Below are positions 1-8,965 of a stretch of DNA of 64,000 bases, one piece after another (positions within the stretch are counted from its first letter, which is position 1; every line of letters starts with the position of its first letter). Source of the stretch: Bacteroides caecigallinarum. Its GTDB lineage: Bacteria; Bacteroidota; Bacteroidia; Bacteroidales; Bacteroidaceae. The notes below the pieces were generated by a model that had not been told where the DNA came from, did not search any database, and saw only the letters and a list, made by a program, of their open reading frames with translations. The stretch covers positions 38,745 to 102,744 of the forward strand of contig NZ_JACJLE010000004.1 in NCBI RefSeq assembly GCF_016901995.1. The letters are read 5' to 3'. A program made the translations under genes and the position numbers.

Positions 1-315
1 TGCGGCAGCAAAACCACCCAGATCTGTAACCATTCCTCCTCCAAGGTTTATTAATAGGGAATGTCTTGTGGCTCCTCTTTGGCTTAATTCAGACCATACG
101 TAAGCTAAGGTGTCCAGATTCTTGTTTGTGTCTTCAACTCCTATGGTGATTTCCGAGGCTTTATGTATGAAATCTATGTTCTTGGTCAAAGGCAGGCAGT
201 GACGTGAAGTATGGTTATCTGTTAATATGAACAGTTTATCGAATTTATGAGAAGATATTACTGTTTTCAGATCTTCTTCCAGCTCTTTGCAAATAATAAT
301 TTTTTGTTTGCTCAT
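1..315 (-). CDS. aroB: 3-dehydroquinate synthase, N-terminal part (cut by window edge)
   Basis: Only the first 105 codons are present; the gene runs off the left edge. The product would be 3-dehydroquinate synthase, the cytoplasmic NAD-dependent enzyme that converts DAHP to 3-dehydroquinate in the shikimate pathway. I translated the minus strand from the ATG at 315. The visible part begins MSKQKIIICKELEEDL and reaches the glycine-rich NAD-binding motif LINLGGGMVTDLGGFAA at the edge, which is characteristic of the family (GGGxxxDxxGF). The N-terminus is divergent, as is common in Bacteroidetes AroB. A TATTTTTG -7 box lies 20 bases upstream. The gene is divergent from the small membrane protein at 413. 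The motif makes the identification good although most of the protein is missing. Confidence 0.88.
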   Translation of the reverse strand, partial: MSKQKIIICKELEEDLKTVISSHKFDKLFILTDNHTSRHCLPLTKNIDFIHKASEITIGVEDTNKNLDTLAYVWSELSQRGATRHSLLINLGGGMVTDLGGFAAA

Positions 316-334
316 GATTTTACATATTTGACGG

Positions 335-342
335 CAAAAATA
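335..342 (-). promoter_or_regulatory. Bacteroidetes -7 box for aroB
   Basis: On the minus strand this reads TATTTTTG, an exact TAnnTTTG match, 20 bases before the aroB ATG. No convincing TTTG -33 element is seen. Together with the plus-strand box at 385-392 it makes a compact divergent promoter region. Confidence 0.5.
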
Positions 343-384
343 GAAAAAAAGTTAGAAAATCACTTTATAACGTTTACAAATAAT

Positions 385-392
385 TATTTTTG
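385..392 (+). promoter_or_regulatory. Bacteroidetes -7 box for the small membrane protein
   Basis: TATTTTTG matches TAnnTTTG and would start transcription about 10-15 bases before the ATG at 413, leaving a short leader. No -33 element is clear. Confidence 0.45.
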
Positions 393-412
393 TACCACTA
401 ATTAAAAACTAA

Positions 413-838
413 ATGATAAGAGTTATGAAAGGACTTTTTCCAACTTGTTTTCGTGTGGCGGGATACACACTTCTTATATTGTCTGTATTTGTTCCAATGC
501 TTATGTATATGTTTGGAATGATAACATCAGATGCAGGTTTTATATATTCTAAACTTGCAGCAAAAGCAGTCATATGGATTTCATTGTTTTTCATATTTTT
601 TGCGAAGACTGTCGATGAGGATGAGATGACATCGTCTTTGCGTGCAAAAGCTGCAAAATTTGCTTTGTTTCTGTGGGGAATATACTATCTGATAGCGTTA
701 GGAATGGCTGCTGCAGATTTGAATTATCAAAGTGCCGATAATTCTGTAGGTATATATTATATGGTAATGAATGTTATATGCTTTGAGTTTTTGGTGCAAA
801 AACGTAAAATAGAGAAAAAATTTGGTAGGAAAAATTAA
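413..838 (+). CDS. Small four-helix membrane protein, unknown function
   Basis: A 141-residue integral membrane protein that I do not recognise as a named family. Four hydrophobic stretches are visible at roughly residues 13-36, 48-67, 80-103 and 113-132, so the N- and C-termini should lie on the same side. The basic tail (QKRKIEKKFGRKN) suggests a cytoplasmic C-terminus. The start could be the ATG at 413 or the one at 425 (MKGLFP); the -7 box at 385-392 allows either. It is divergent from aroB and stands alone, with the TonB-receptor-like gene 94 bases downstream. No catalytic or ligand motif is seen, so no function is offered. Confidence 0.7.
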   Translation: MIRVMKGLFPTCFRVAGYTLLILSVFVPMLMYMFGMITSDAGFIYSKLAAKAVIWISLFFIFFAKTVDEDEMTSSLRAKAAKFALFLWGIYYLIALGMAAADLNYQSADNSVGIYYMVMNVICFEFLVQKRKIEKKFGRKN

Positions 839-932
839 AATGACGTTTACTGGATTAAACCTTTTCTTAGTTTCTCTATCAAAAGCGTATTGAATATAAT
901 TTGTTAAAATATGGAATGATAGTTTTGGGACT

Positions 933-3809
933 ATGAAAAGTTGGGTTTTGTGTTTTTTGTTGGGGGCTTTCACCCCTTCGTTAATCTTCTCACAAGGAAG
1001 GACTCCTCGGGGTACTGTTTCCGGAACAGTAGTAGATGCTGATGATAAGATGCCGGTAATGCAGGCTACGGTGCAAGTGTTGTCACCAAAGGACAGTACT
1101 ATGATAATCGGTAATATTACAGATCTGGACGGTAAATTTTCGCTAAATGCAAAGTTAGGAAAGTATTTGCTGAAAGTGTCCTTTGTGGGATATAAGCCGG
1201 TTTTTAAAGATTTCGAAATAACCAGACAAAAGCCGAAGGCTTCGGTTGGAAATATAGAACTTTCTTCTGATGCTATTATGCTTGAGGAAGCTGTGATAGT
1301 TGCACAGGCTCCCGAAGTAACTGCAGTGGCGGATACTTTGGTGTATAATTCTTCTGCATACAGAGTGCCGGAGGGATCAGCACTGGAGGAACTGGTTAAG
1401 AAACTTCCTGGAGCAGAGATAGATGATGACGGAAAAATAACCATTAACGGAAAAGAAATAAGCAAAATTATGATTGACGGTAAGGAGTTCTTTGCCGACG
1501 ATCCTAATATTGCCCTGAAGAATTTGCCGGTAAACATTATTGATAAACTCCGTGCGTACGATAAGCAGTCGGATATGGCAAAGGCTACAGGTATTCAGGA
1601 TGGAGAAGAAGAAACAGTACTTGACCTTACTGTAAAGCCGGGTATGAACAAAGGTTGGTTTGGTAATGCCGATGTTGCTGGTGGTACTCAGGATAGGTAT
1701 AGTGCAAAAGTCCTTTTAAACCGTTTTTATGGTGGAAATCAGTTTACTGTCATCGGTTCGTCAAACAATGTAAATGACAACGGCTTTCCCGGCGGTGGGG
1801 GAGGTGGCGGTTGGAGACGTCAGAATGGTTTGAACACCATTCATATGGCAGGTTTCAACTTCGCTACAGAAACAGAGAAGTGGCATAATAACGGAAGTGT
1901 AAACTTTAATCTGAAAAATTCGGATATAAGAAGTAAAAGTGCTTCTGAAACATTTGTGTCCAGTTCTTCAAGCTCTTTTACAAATGCGATGAATATCCAA
2001 GATAATAAGAATCTTAATCTTACGGCTGATTTTAGGATTGAATGGAATCCTGACACTATGACTATGGTGCTTTTCCGTCCAAGATTTCAGTTGGGAGATA
2101 CTGACAACGGAACTGACTCCAAGACATATACCTTTAATCAGGATCCGGTGTTCTCTACAGACGAACTTATCAATGCTGATGATTTGACAGAACTTGTTCC
2201 TGAAGAGAACATCATCAACACCATTATACGTAACAGTCTGTCGCGTTCAAATTCGCTTACTCATGGAGCCTCATTGATGTATAACAGACGTCTTGGTAAA
2301 GCTGGAAGAAATATAACATTGAGAGGATACTATAATGTAACAAACAGTACATCAGAGCAATTCTCTACATCTGAAACCAATTATTTCCAGAAGACACCGG
2401 AAGAGCAACTGGAAATATTGAACCGTTATATATCTACACCGACAAAAAGTTACAGCTACAGTGCCCGTGTTTCATATAGCGAACCTATACTCAAGAATAT
2501 GTTCTTGCAGTTCAGCTATAATTTCCAGTATAAGAGAAACACCTCGGATAATTCCACTTATGATATGCCCGAAGGATGGACAGTACCTCAAGGCATAGCA
2601 GGAGATATAAATGGTACTTATAATGATGATTTAAGTAAAAGTGCAGCATATGACTATTATAATCATCAGGTTGATGTGTCTTATAAATGGATAACCCAAA
2701 AGTCTCAGTTTAACTTGGGTGTCTCATTACAGCCACAGAACACAAAACTTGATTATAAGAAAGGTGATTTGGATACTGTAAGTGTGCGTAAGGTGTTTAA
2801 CTTCACTCCTACATTGGACTTCAGATATAAGTTTTCGAAAACAAGTCAGCTCAGGGTTGACTATAGAGGACGTAGTTCACAGCCAAGCATGACAGATCTG
2901 TTACCTATTGAGGACAATACGGATCCGCTTAATGTAAAACAGGGAAATCCTAATCTGAAGCCTTCCTTTACAAATACATTGCGTGTTCATTATAATACGT
3001 TCAATGTTGATACTCAGAGAGGTTGTATGACATTCTTTACATACAACAATACACTTAACAGTATCAGTAACCGCCGAACTTATGATGAAAATACCGGAGG
3101 ATATACTACCAGACCTGAAAATATTAACGGAAACTGGAATATATTCGGTATGGTAGGTGGTAACATTGCCTTGAAGAACAAGAAATATACAATTAACACG
3201 TTTACTAATACCAGATATAGTAATATGGTTAGTTATATCAGCAGTAAGGAGGTTACCACAAATTCAGATAAGAATATAACCAAGCAGTTAAGCCTTGGCG
3301 AGCGCTTGAGAGGTACATACAGATCAGACTGGTGGGAAGTTTCATTGAATGGATCTATCAATTATACTCATTCAAGAAACAGCTATCAGGAGTCCAGCAA
3401 TATGGACACTTACCAGTTCTCTTACGGTGCAAGTACAAATATCAATCTTCCGTGGAATATGTCCATCTCTACTGATTTGTCACAGAATTCCAGACGTGGT
3501 TACACGGATGCTTCCATGAATCGTGACGAACTTTTATGGAATGCACAGATTTCACAGAATTTCCTCAAGGGAAATGCAGCAACAGTAAGTGTACAGTTCT
3601 ACGATATATTACGCAATCAGAGCAATATAAGTCGTGTAATTTCGGCTGCCATGCGTTCTGATACAGAGTATAATGCCATCTACAGTTATTGTATGGTTCA
3701 TTTTATATATCGTCTTAATTTATTTGGTGGAAAACAGGGTGGACGTCCTATGGGCGGCCCGGGATTCGGACCTCCGGGACATGGACCTGGATTTGGTCAC
3801 AGGAGATAA
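933..3809 (+). CDS. TonB-dependent-receptor-like outer membrane protein (carboxypeptidase-regulatory domain, plug, beta barrel)
   Basis: A 958-residue outer membrane protein. A signal peptide (residues 1-20, ending IFSQ) is followed by a carboxypeptidase-regulatory-like domain (about 25-110, starting TVSGTVVDADDKMPV), a plug region containing KEISKIMIDGKEFFADDP (about 165-190), and a long beta-barrel of the OMP_b-brl_3 type. It lacks the SusC signature and has no SusD partner, so it belongs to the wider group of receptor-like barrels whose substrate is unknown. Two oddities: a glycine run with WRR at about 287-298, and a C-terminal tail rich in Gly, Pro, His and Arg (about the last 23 residues) instead of ending on a barrel strand. 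It is a single-gene unit closed by a strong terminator. Confidence 0.85.
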   Translation: MKSWVLCFLLGAFTPSLIFSQGRTPRGTVSGTVVDADDKMPVMQATVQVLSPKDSTMIIGNITDLDGKFSLNAKLGKYLLKVSFVGYKPVFKDFEITRQKPKASVGNIELSSDAIMLEEAVIVAQAPEVTAVADTLVYNSSAYRVPEGSALEELVKKLPGAEIDDDGKITINGKEISKIMIDGKEFFADDPNIALKNLPVNIIDKLRAYDKQSDMAKATGIQDGEEETVLDLTVKPGMNKGWFGNADVAGGTQDRYSAKVLLNRFYGGNQFTVIGSSNNVNDNGFPGGGGGGGWRRQNGLNTIHMAGFNFATETEKWHNNGSVNFNLKNSDIRSKSASETFVSSSSSSFTNAMNIQDNKNLNLTADFRIEWNPDTMTMVLFRPRFQLGDTDNGTDSKTYTFNQDPVFSTDELINADDLTELVPEENIINTIIRNSLSRSNSLTHGASLMYNRRLGKAGRNITLRGYYNVTNSTSEQFSTSETNYFQKTPEEQLEILNRYISTPTKSYSYSARVSYSEPILKNMFLQFSYNFQYKRNTSDNSTYDMPEGWTVPQGIAGDINGTYNDDLSKSAAYDYYNHQVDVSYKWITQKSQFNLGVSLQPQNTKLDYKKGDLDTVSVRKVFNFTPTLDFRYKFSKTSQLRVDYRGRSSQPSMTDLLPIEDNTDPLNVKQGNPNLKPSFTNTLRVHYNTFNVDTQRGCMTFFTYNNTLNSISNRRTYDENTGGYTTRPENINGNWNIFGMVGGNIALKNKKYTINTFTNTRYSNMVSYISSKEVTTNSDKNITKQLSLGERLRGTYRSDWWEVSLNGSINYTHSRNSYQESSNMDTYQFSYGASTNINLPWNMSISTDLSQNSRRGYTDASMNRDELLWNAQISQNFLKGNAATVSVQFYDILRNQSNISRVISAAMRSDTEYNAIYSYCMVHFIYRLNLFGGKQGGRPMGGPGFGPPGHGPGFGHRR

Positions 3810-3821
3810 TGATAACGTTAG

Positions 3822-3862
3822 AAAAACGCATGAAGTCAGAAATGATTTCATGCGTTTTTTTA
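3822..3862 (+). terminator. Rho-independent terminator after the receptor-like gene
   Basis: The arms AAACGCATGAA and TTCATGCGTTT form a near-perfect hairpin followed by a run of T. It lies 13 bases after the stop codon at 3809. Confidence 0.85.
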
Positions 3863-3906
3863 TAATATAAAGGCTGAAAAGTAATATGTTTTTCATGAAA
3901 AACATG

Positions 3907-3914
3907 TATTTTTG
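3907..3914 (+). promoter_or_regulatory. -7 box for cardiolipin synthase
   Basis: TATTTTTG, an exact TAnnTTTG match, 25 bases upstream of the ATG at 3939. No clear TTTG is present at -33. Confidence 0.5.
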
Positions 3915-3938
3915 TTTTTGACCTGAAATGGAACTATT

Positions 3939-5375
3939 ATGAATGATGTTTTCTTCTCGCTGTTTTATTTTACTTATATCCTGGTTGTTTTTTCAACTGT
4001 GGTATTTGTTGTACTTGATAATAGAAACCCGGTTAAGGCAATGGCTTGGATACTGGTTCTGTTTTTCCTTCCATTGGTAGGACTTGTACTATATTTCTTT
4101 TTGGGGAGAAGTAATAGAAAGGAAAGGCTGATAAGTAAAAAAGGATATTCCAGGCTTATAAAAAGGCCTATGGCTGAATATCAGGCACAGGAAACATTAA
4201 ATATCAGTACAGGAAAATACAGGATAATATCATTCTTTAAAAATGTCAACAAAGCTTTGCCTTTTGATGGAAATGAGGTTGAGATATACACAGACGGTTT
4301 TTCCATGTTTCTTTCATTATTGAGGTCTGTTTATAATGCAAAGCATCATATTCATATTGAGTTCTACATAATAGAAAATGATCCCGTTGGCCGTATGCTG
4401 AGAGATGCTCTGATAGACAAGTCGAGACAAGGGGTAAAGGTTAGATTGCTTTATGACGATGTAGGATGTTGGAAGGTTGATAACGGATTTTATGAACAGA
4501 TGTTGTGCGAAGGCATAGAGGTGCAAGGTTTTCTGAAAGTGAGATATCCTATTTTTACCTCAAAGGTCAATTATAGAAATCATAGGAAGATTGTTGTTAT
4601 TGATGGTAAAGTGGGTTATGTCGGAGGTATGAATATAGCCTATAGATATTTGTATGGATTTGATTGGGGAAGATGGAGAGATACTCATGTAAGGATTAAA
4701 GGAAAAGCTGTATATGGATTGCAGACAAGTTTCCTGACAGACTGGTTTACTGTGGAAAGATCTCTGATTACCGCTCCTGAATATTTTCCTAAAATGTCGG
4801 AACAACCTGAAAATGATAGGAAGTCCAATTCATTGGTTCAGATAGTAACTTCTGATCCGGTAGGTGAATGGAGGGATATCATGCAAGGTTATGTTATGGC
4901 AATAAATAATGCCAGAAGCTATATATATATACAGACTCCATATTTACTTCCTACCGAGCCTGTGCTTACAGCTTTACAGACAGCAGCTTTGGCTGGTGTA
5001 GATGTAAGGGTCATGATTCCTAAGAGAGGCGATTCGTGGCTTATACATAAAGGAACTATGTCATATATTGACGATATGCTCGAGGCCGGGGTGAAGGTTT
5101 ATCTGTATAAGGCAGGATTTTTACATTCCAAACTCATGGTCAGTGACGATGAGATATCCACTGTTGGCTCAACAAATATGGATTTCAGGAGTTTTGAACA
5201 TAATTTTGAAGCCAATGCCTTCTTTTATGACAAAGAAACGGCATTGGCTCTGAAAAATATATTTTATAATGATATAAAATCAAGTATGTTGCTGACACAA
5301 AAGATATGGAATTCCCGTTCAGGAAAGAATAAGATTTCCGAGTCTGTCATGAGACTGTTGTCTCCTCTTCTGTAA
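3939..5375 (+). CDS. cls: Cardiolipin synthase (phospholipase D family)
   Basis: A 478-residue membrane enzyme that makes cardiolipin by phosphatidyl transfer between two phosphatidylglycerols (or from PE in some members). Two N-terminal transmembrane helices (about 5-25 and 35-55) form the PLDc_N segment. Two HxKxxxxD motifs follow: H215/K217/D222 with GGMN downstream, and H396/K398/D403 followed by GSTNMD. This is the expected bacterial Cls arrangement and length. Its last 29 bases overlap the 3' end of rsmD, which runs the other way. Cls and other PLD-type phosphatidyltransferases are hard to separate by sequence, but the membrane anchor plus spacing favour Cls. Confidence 0.9.
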   Translation: MNDVFFSLFYFTYILVVFSTVVFVVLDNRNPVKAMAWILVLFFLPLVGLVLYFFLGRSNRKERLISKKGYSRLIKRPMAEYQAQETLNISTGKYRIISFFKNVNKALPFDGNEVEIYTDGFSMFLSLLRSVYNAKHHIHIEFYIIENDPVGRMLRDALIDKSRQGVKVRLLYDDVGCWKVDNGFYEQMLCEGIEVQGFLKVRYPIFTSKVNYRNHRKIVVIDGKVGYVGGMNIAYRYLYGFDWGRWRDTHVRIKGKAVYGLQTSFLTDWFTVERSLITAPEYFPKMSEQPENDRKSNSLVQIVTSDPVGEWRDIMQGYVMAINNARSYIYIQTPYLLPTEPVLTALQTAALAGVDVRVMIPKRGDSWLIHKGTMSYIDDMLEAGVKVYLYKAGFLHSKLMVSDDEISTVGSTNMDFRSFEHNFEANAFFYDKETALALKNIFYNDIKSSMLLTQKIWNSRSGKNKISESVMRLLSPLL

Positions 5376-5946
5376 TGTCATTATTTTCGTCGTTTGCTTC
5401 CGCATCAGACGGATATCCGAAAAATGAGAAGTTGACACTTCCATAGTATCTGTGTTCTATGAAGTATGGGTGTGATTCAAAGCTCAAGTCTTTTCCATGT
5501 TCAAGAACGAACAGCCCTCCTTCTTTCAGTAATCCGTATTTGAAAATCAAATCAGGTATTTCCGACAGCCTTTCAAGTGCATAAGGTGGGTCGGCAAAAA
5601 TAAAATCAAACTTCTCCTGACATCTTTCTATATACTTGAAAACGTCAGCCTTTAACATGAAACATTTGTCTGTCTTCACTTCTTTCATTATCTTGCTGAT
5701 GAATGACAGATGTTGGGCGTCCTTTTCTACAGAAATAACTCTGTCGCATCCTCTCGACAGAAGTTCTATGCTTATGCTTCCTGTTCCGGCAAACAAATCA
5801 AGCGCTGAAACGCCATCTTCAAAATCAATATAGTTGTTCAGTACATTGAACAGATTTTCTTTTGCAAAATCCGTTGTAGGGCGTGCCTTGAATGTATGAG
5901 GAACATCAAATCTTCTTCTTTTATATATACCGCTTATTACTCGCAT
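5347..5946 (-). CDS. rsmD: 16S rRNA (guanine966-N2)-methyltransferase
   Basis: A 199-residue SAM-dependent methyltransferase that modifies G966 of 16S rRNA during 30S assembly. Visible hallmarks are the N-terminal MRVISGIYKRRRF, the RPTTDFAKENLFNVL segment (22-36), the SAM-binding DLFAGTG (50-56) and the catalytic FADPPY (117-122). Length is normal apart from an acidic tail of about 18 residues (DAEANDENNDITEEE). The start codon overlaps the end of the upstream DUF3822 gene by about 10 bases, so the two are probably co-transcribed. Its 3' end overlaps cls by 29 bases in convergent orientation. Confidence 0.93.
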   Translation of the reverse strand: MRVISGIYKRRRFDVPHTFKARPTTDFAKENLFNVLNNYIDFEDGVSALDLFAGTGSISIELLSRGCDRVISVEKDAQHLSFISKIMKEVKTDKCFMLKADVFKYIERCQEKFDFIFADPPYALERLSEIPDLIFKYGLLKEGGLFVLEHGKDLSFESHPYFIEHRYYGSVNFSFFGYPSDAEANDENNDITEEETTVS

Positions 5947-6755
5947 AATATTAGTGATTGAACGTCGAACGGGATATTCTCTATTTCACTTATTGATGAA
6001 TTATTGAATTCCGCTTGTGGGTTAATACTGTAAATGTGGCTTATATACTTTTTAAGCTCCGGGATAATGATTTTTTTTATATCGGATAGTCCTGTTAAAT
6101 ACAACTCGTCTCTTTCCTGATCAAATCCGGCCTGTTGCCATATGTTGAGTATAAAGTAATTGATGTCATTTGTTGATGTGCTTGAATACGTATTTACAAG
6201 CATAAGTCTGCCTTTATCCAGTGCTACTACATCAATACTGTTGTGGTGAATATTGGTGTATAGTTTCTTGCTGTTACCAAGTTGGCTTTTTATAGTCAGA
6301 TATTCAATCTGTGGACTTATTGAAGAAAAGAATCTTGCATCAGGAAAATGTTCGGACAAGAACACGTGCGTAAGTTTGTCCAGTGAAAATATAACAACAG
6401 AGCTGCTGTTACTTAATATATTGCACAATATGATTTCATTCTTCTTTTCCCTTACGTTATGATAGAAAATATTTTCCATGGAGTCATCCTCAAAAAATTC
6501 CAAAGGTACTATCGTATAGCGTGGTGAGTGTATCAGAATGTTGGTTTGTTTGAATGTGTATTTCAGCTCTTCTGTGGCTGCAAGGAAAGCTTTTACGTTT
6601 GCGGCCATCGAACGCTGTGTGTTTACAGGAAATGCGCGATAATAGAAGTCATTCCCGTTTATAGGGTTATAGATAGAAAAAGAAAATCCATCCGTACTGA
6701 GACGGATGGATAATGTATATTGTTCTGATTTGTTAAAATCTAAAGTTTCTGTCAT
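5937..6755 (-). CDS. DUF3822 family protein
   Basis: About 272 residues when started at the ATG at 6755 (MTETLDFNKSEQ). A longer reading from 6809 would overlap the upstream gene by 44 bases and is less likely; from 6755 the gap is 10 bases. The protein matches what I know of DUF3822, a Bacteroidetes family usually next to rsmD. No signal peptide or membrane helix is seen. The layout of short strands (IHHNSIDVVALDKGRLMLVN, then ELYLTGLSDIKK) resembles the actin-like ATPase fold of PilM/GspL-type proteins, but the phosphate-binding glycines are not obvious. That fold is my inference. Its function is unknown; overlap with rsmD and adjacency to a pilin-like membrane protein suggest an operon. 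Confidence 0.75.
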   Translation of the reverse strand: MTETLDFNKSEQYTLSIRLSTDGFSFSIYNPINGNDFYYRAFPVNTQRSMAANVKAFLAATEELKYTFKQTNILIHSPRYTIVPLEFFEDDSMENIFYHNVREKKNEIILCNILSNSSSVVIFSLDKLTHVFLSEHFPDARFFSSISPQIEYLTIKSQLGNSKKLYTNIHHNSIDVVALDKGRLMLVNTYSSTSTNDINYFILNIWQQAGFDQERDELYLTGLSDIKKIIIPELKKYISHIYSINPQAEFNNSSISEIENIPFDVQSLILCE

Positions 6756-6765
6756 GTATAAATGA

Positions 6766-7452
6766 TTATTCCCAGTTTCCGGCATTGTTGTTTGGCTGTT
6801 CGATATCACCTACTCTCAAACCGCAATATTTGCCAAGTTTAGACTGCATATCTTTAAGGTTTGCAAGTTCCTGTCTGTTGATACCGTCCAAATATACATC
6901 GTATGCAACCTGTGCCTGGAACAAGTTAAGAGGAGCACCAGATTTCATAGTGTCTTTACGTACTGCCATTTCGAATTTAGCACCGTTACCGTAAGGAACA
7001 TAGCAAAGTGAATCAGGGTTAAATCCTTTTGAGAAGATAGTGTCAAGTACAGCTACCCACATAGTATCACGACGGAAGTTCTGAAGTCCTTCTTTTTCTA
7101 CTTCTTTATAGTTACCAGTTTTCTTAGCCTTGTTGATGATAGCCATAGCTTTCTTTTCAGTCATACCGGCTTCAAGCTGAGCGTCAGTCAGAGATCCAAC
7201 TTTAAGGATGAATGGAAGTTTTGCTGTTTTTACGAAGTCTATCAAAGAGTCGAAGTCAGCTGTGTAAGCACCCTGGTGCATACCGCGGTATTCCTGCTGT
7301 GCTTTACGGATGTCGATAAGACGAGCAATGATAGCTTTTTCTCTAATTCCTCTTTCTTTGTCAAAATTTATTGGACCCATTACACTGCCATAGCAGATGT
7401 AAACCAAACCTACAACGCAGGCTGCTAAAACAAGATTAATAACTGTTTTCAT
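6766..7452 (-). CDS. Membrane-anchored protein with pilin-like N-terminal helix, unknown function
   Basis: A 228-residue protein with one N-terminal hydrophobic helix (about residues 4-24) and no signal-cleavage or lipobox motif, so it should be anchored in the inner membrane with the rest in the periplasm. Right after the helix, ARLIDIRKAQQEYRGMHQGA and the following YTADFDSLIDF resemble the segment after the hydrophobic helix in type IV pilins and pseudopilins. The usual prepilin peptidase site (G followed by FTxxE) is absent, so this is only a resemblance. The gene begins an operon with DUF3822 and rsmD and is divergent from the RecD-like helicase. A conserved Bacteroidales protein, by my recollection, without known role. 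Confidence 0.65.
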   Translation of the reverse strand: MKTVINLVLAACVVGLVYICYGSVMGPINFDKERGIREKAIIARLIDIRKAQQEYRGMHQGAYTADFDSLIDFVKTAKLPFILKVGSLTDAQLEAGMTEKKAMAIINKAKKTGNYKEVEKEGLQNFRRDTMWVAVLDTIFSKGFNPDSLCYVPYGNGAKFEMAVRKDTMKSGAPLNLFQAQVAYDVYLDGINRQELANLKDMQSKLGKYCGLRVGDIEQPNNNAGNWE

Positions 7453-7486
7453 GATAATATTATTTTTTTAGTTTATATTCGTAGCG

Positions 7487-7494
7487 CAAAAATA
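7487..7494 (-). promoter_or_regulatory. -7 box for the pilin-like/DUF3822/rsmD operon
   Basis: On the minus strand TATTTTTG, matching TAnnTTTG, 34 bases before the ATG at 7452. No clear -33 element. Confidence 0.45.
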
Positions 7495-7546
7495 AGATAA
7501 ATAACTTGAACAACGTAAATATTACTCAATCTTTTTATTTACTTTT

Positions 7547-8965
7547 ATGTTAAATAACTATTTAACGCAACAAATTAAGCGAAATTTTTGTTACCAACCA
7601 ACAGAAGAGCAAGAAAAAGCTATAGAATGTATAGCAGATTTCTTGTTTAAGCCTGAAAATGATACTTTGTTATTACTGAAAGGATATGCAGGAACCGGTA
7701 AGACAACTCTGATTGGGGCTGTCGTCAGGACTTTGTCCGAGATGCGGGCCGGCTATGTACTTATGGCTTCTACCGGAAGGGCCGCCAAGGTCTTTTCCCG
7801 TTATTCGGGATTTTCAGCTTATACAATACACAAGAAAATATATCGTCAGAAATCCTTTTCCAATGATCTTGATAATTTTTCTTTGAATGACAATCTTCAC
7901 AAGAATACACTGTTCATAGTGGATGAGGCTTCCATGATTTCTAATGACGGGCTGACGGGAGCATCTTTTGGAAGCGGAAGGCTTCTAGATGACCTGATAG
8001 AATATGTATATGCCGGACAGGGATGCCGCCTTCTTATAATAGGTGATGATGCCCAGCTGCCGCCAGTTGGTGAAGATGAAAGTCCGGCTTTATCTGCCGA
8101 AGTGTTGAGCGGATACGGACTTGACGTTACGGAATGTATCCTGACGGAAGTAATCCGATATTCTGGCAGAAACGGTATTCTGTCAAACGCAACCATGCTT
8201 CGCGAAAGAATGGCAGCCGATGATATTTACGATCTTCCGGTGCTTACGCTTAAGGGATACGAAGATATTTCTTCCATACCAGGCAGTGAACTGATTGAGG
8301 CTATAAACTCATCCTATAATGAAGTAGGTATGGATGAAACTATGGTAATATGTCGTTCAAACAAGAGGGCTTATCTTTATAATAAAGGAATAAGGAATAC
8401 CATTCTTTATAGAGAAGAAGAACTAAGTACAGGCGATATACTTATGATAGCCAAGAATAATTATCACTGGACTGCGGACTGTAAGGAGATGGACTTCATT
8501 GCAAATGGAGATATAGCCGTTGTGCGCCGCGTACGCAGGACTCAAGAAATGTACGGGTTCAGGTTTGCCGATGTAGTACTCTCTTTCCCAGATCATAATG
8601 ATATAGAGTTCGAGCTGAAGATATTGCTTGACACACTTCATTCGGACTATCCGTCGCTGTCGAAAGAAGACAGTGACCGTCTGTTCAATGCCGTAATGGA
8701 AGATTATTCGGACATAACCAACAAGAAGGAACGTATGAAGAAACTCAAAGAAGACAGTTTCTATAATGCTCTTCAGGTGAAATATGCTTATGCCGTGACA
8801 TGTCATAAGGCGCAGGGTGGACAGTGGAAAAGAATCTTTATCGACCAGGGATATATCACCGAAGATACTTTTACCCCCGATTATTACCGTTGGCTATATA
8901 CAGCCTTGACCAGAGCAAGTGAGAAGCTTTATCTTGTCAACTGGCCCGAAAGTCAGACTGAATAA
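7547..8965 (+). CDS. RecD-like superfamily 1 DNA helicase/ATPase
   Basis: A 472-residue cytoplasmic ATPase of the RecD/TraA-like SF1 group. Motifs in order: Walker A GYAGTGKTT (46-54), motif Ia TGRAAK (76-81), Walker B LFIVDEASM (122-130), motif III GDDAQLPPVG (166-175), and the C-terminal UvrD_C_2 block with CHKAQGGQW (419-427) and YTALTRASEKLYLV (451-462). It lacks the N-terminal extension of RecD2 and there is no recB or recC nearby, so it is a stand-alone helicase probably acting in DNA repair. The name recD would be over-precise. Divergent from the pilin-like operon; its last 29 bases overlap the convergent MATE gene. Confidence 0.85.
   Translation: MLNNYLTQQIKRNFCYQPTEEQEKAIECIADFLFKPENDTLLLLKGYAGTGKTTLIGAVVRTLSEMRAGYVLMASTGRAAKVFSRYSGFSAYTIHKKIYRQKSFSNDLDNFSLNDNLHKNTLFIVDEASMISNDGLTGASFGSGRLLDDLIEYVYAGQGCRLLIIGDDAQLPPVGEDESPALSAEVLSGYGLDVTECILTEVIRYSGRNGILSNATMLRERMAADDIYDLPVLTLKGYEDISSIPGSELIEAINSSYNEVGMDETMVICRSNKRAYLYNKGIRNTILYREEELSTGDILMIAKNNYHWTADCKEMDFIANGDIAVVRRVRRTQEMYGFRFADVVLSFPDHNDIEFELKILLDTLHSDYPSLSKEDSDRLFNAVMEDYSDITNKKERMKKLKEDSFYNALQVKYAYAVTCHKAQGGQWKRIFIDQGYITEDTFTPDYYRWLYTALTRASEKLYLVNWPESQTE

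Noticed and set aside
933..3809. SusC for a second glycan locus
   Set aside because: No SusC signature, no SusD partner, and a different barrel type.
5347..8965. Identical 29-base convergent overlaps (cls/rsmD and helicase/MATE)
   Set aside because: Sequence of the two overlaps is unrelated; treated as coincidence.
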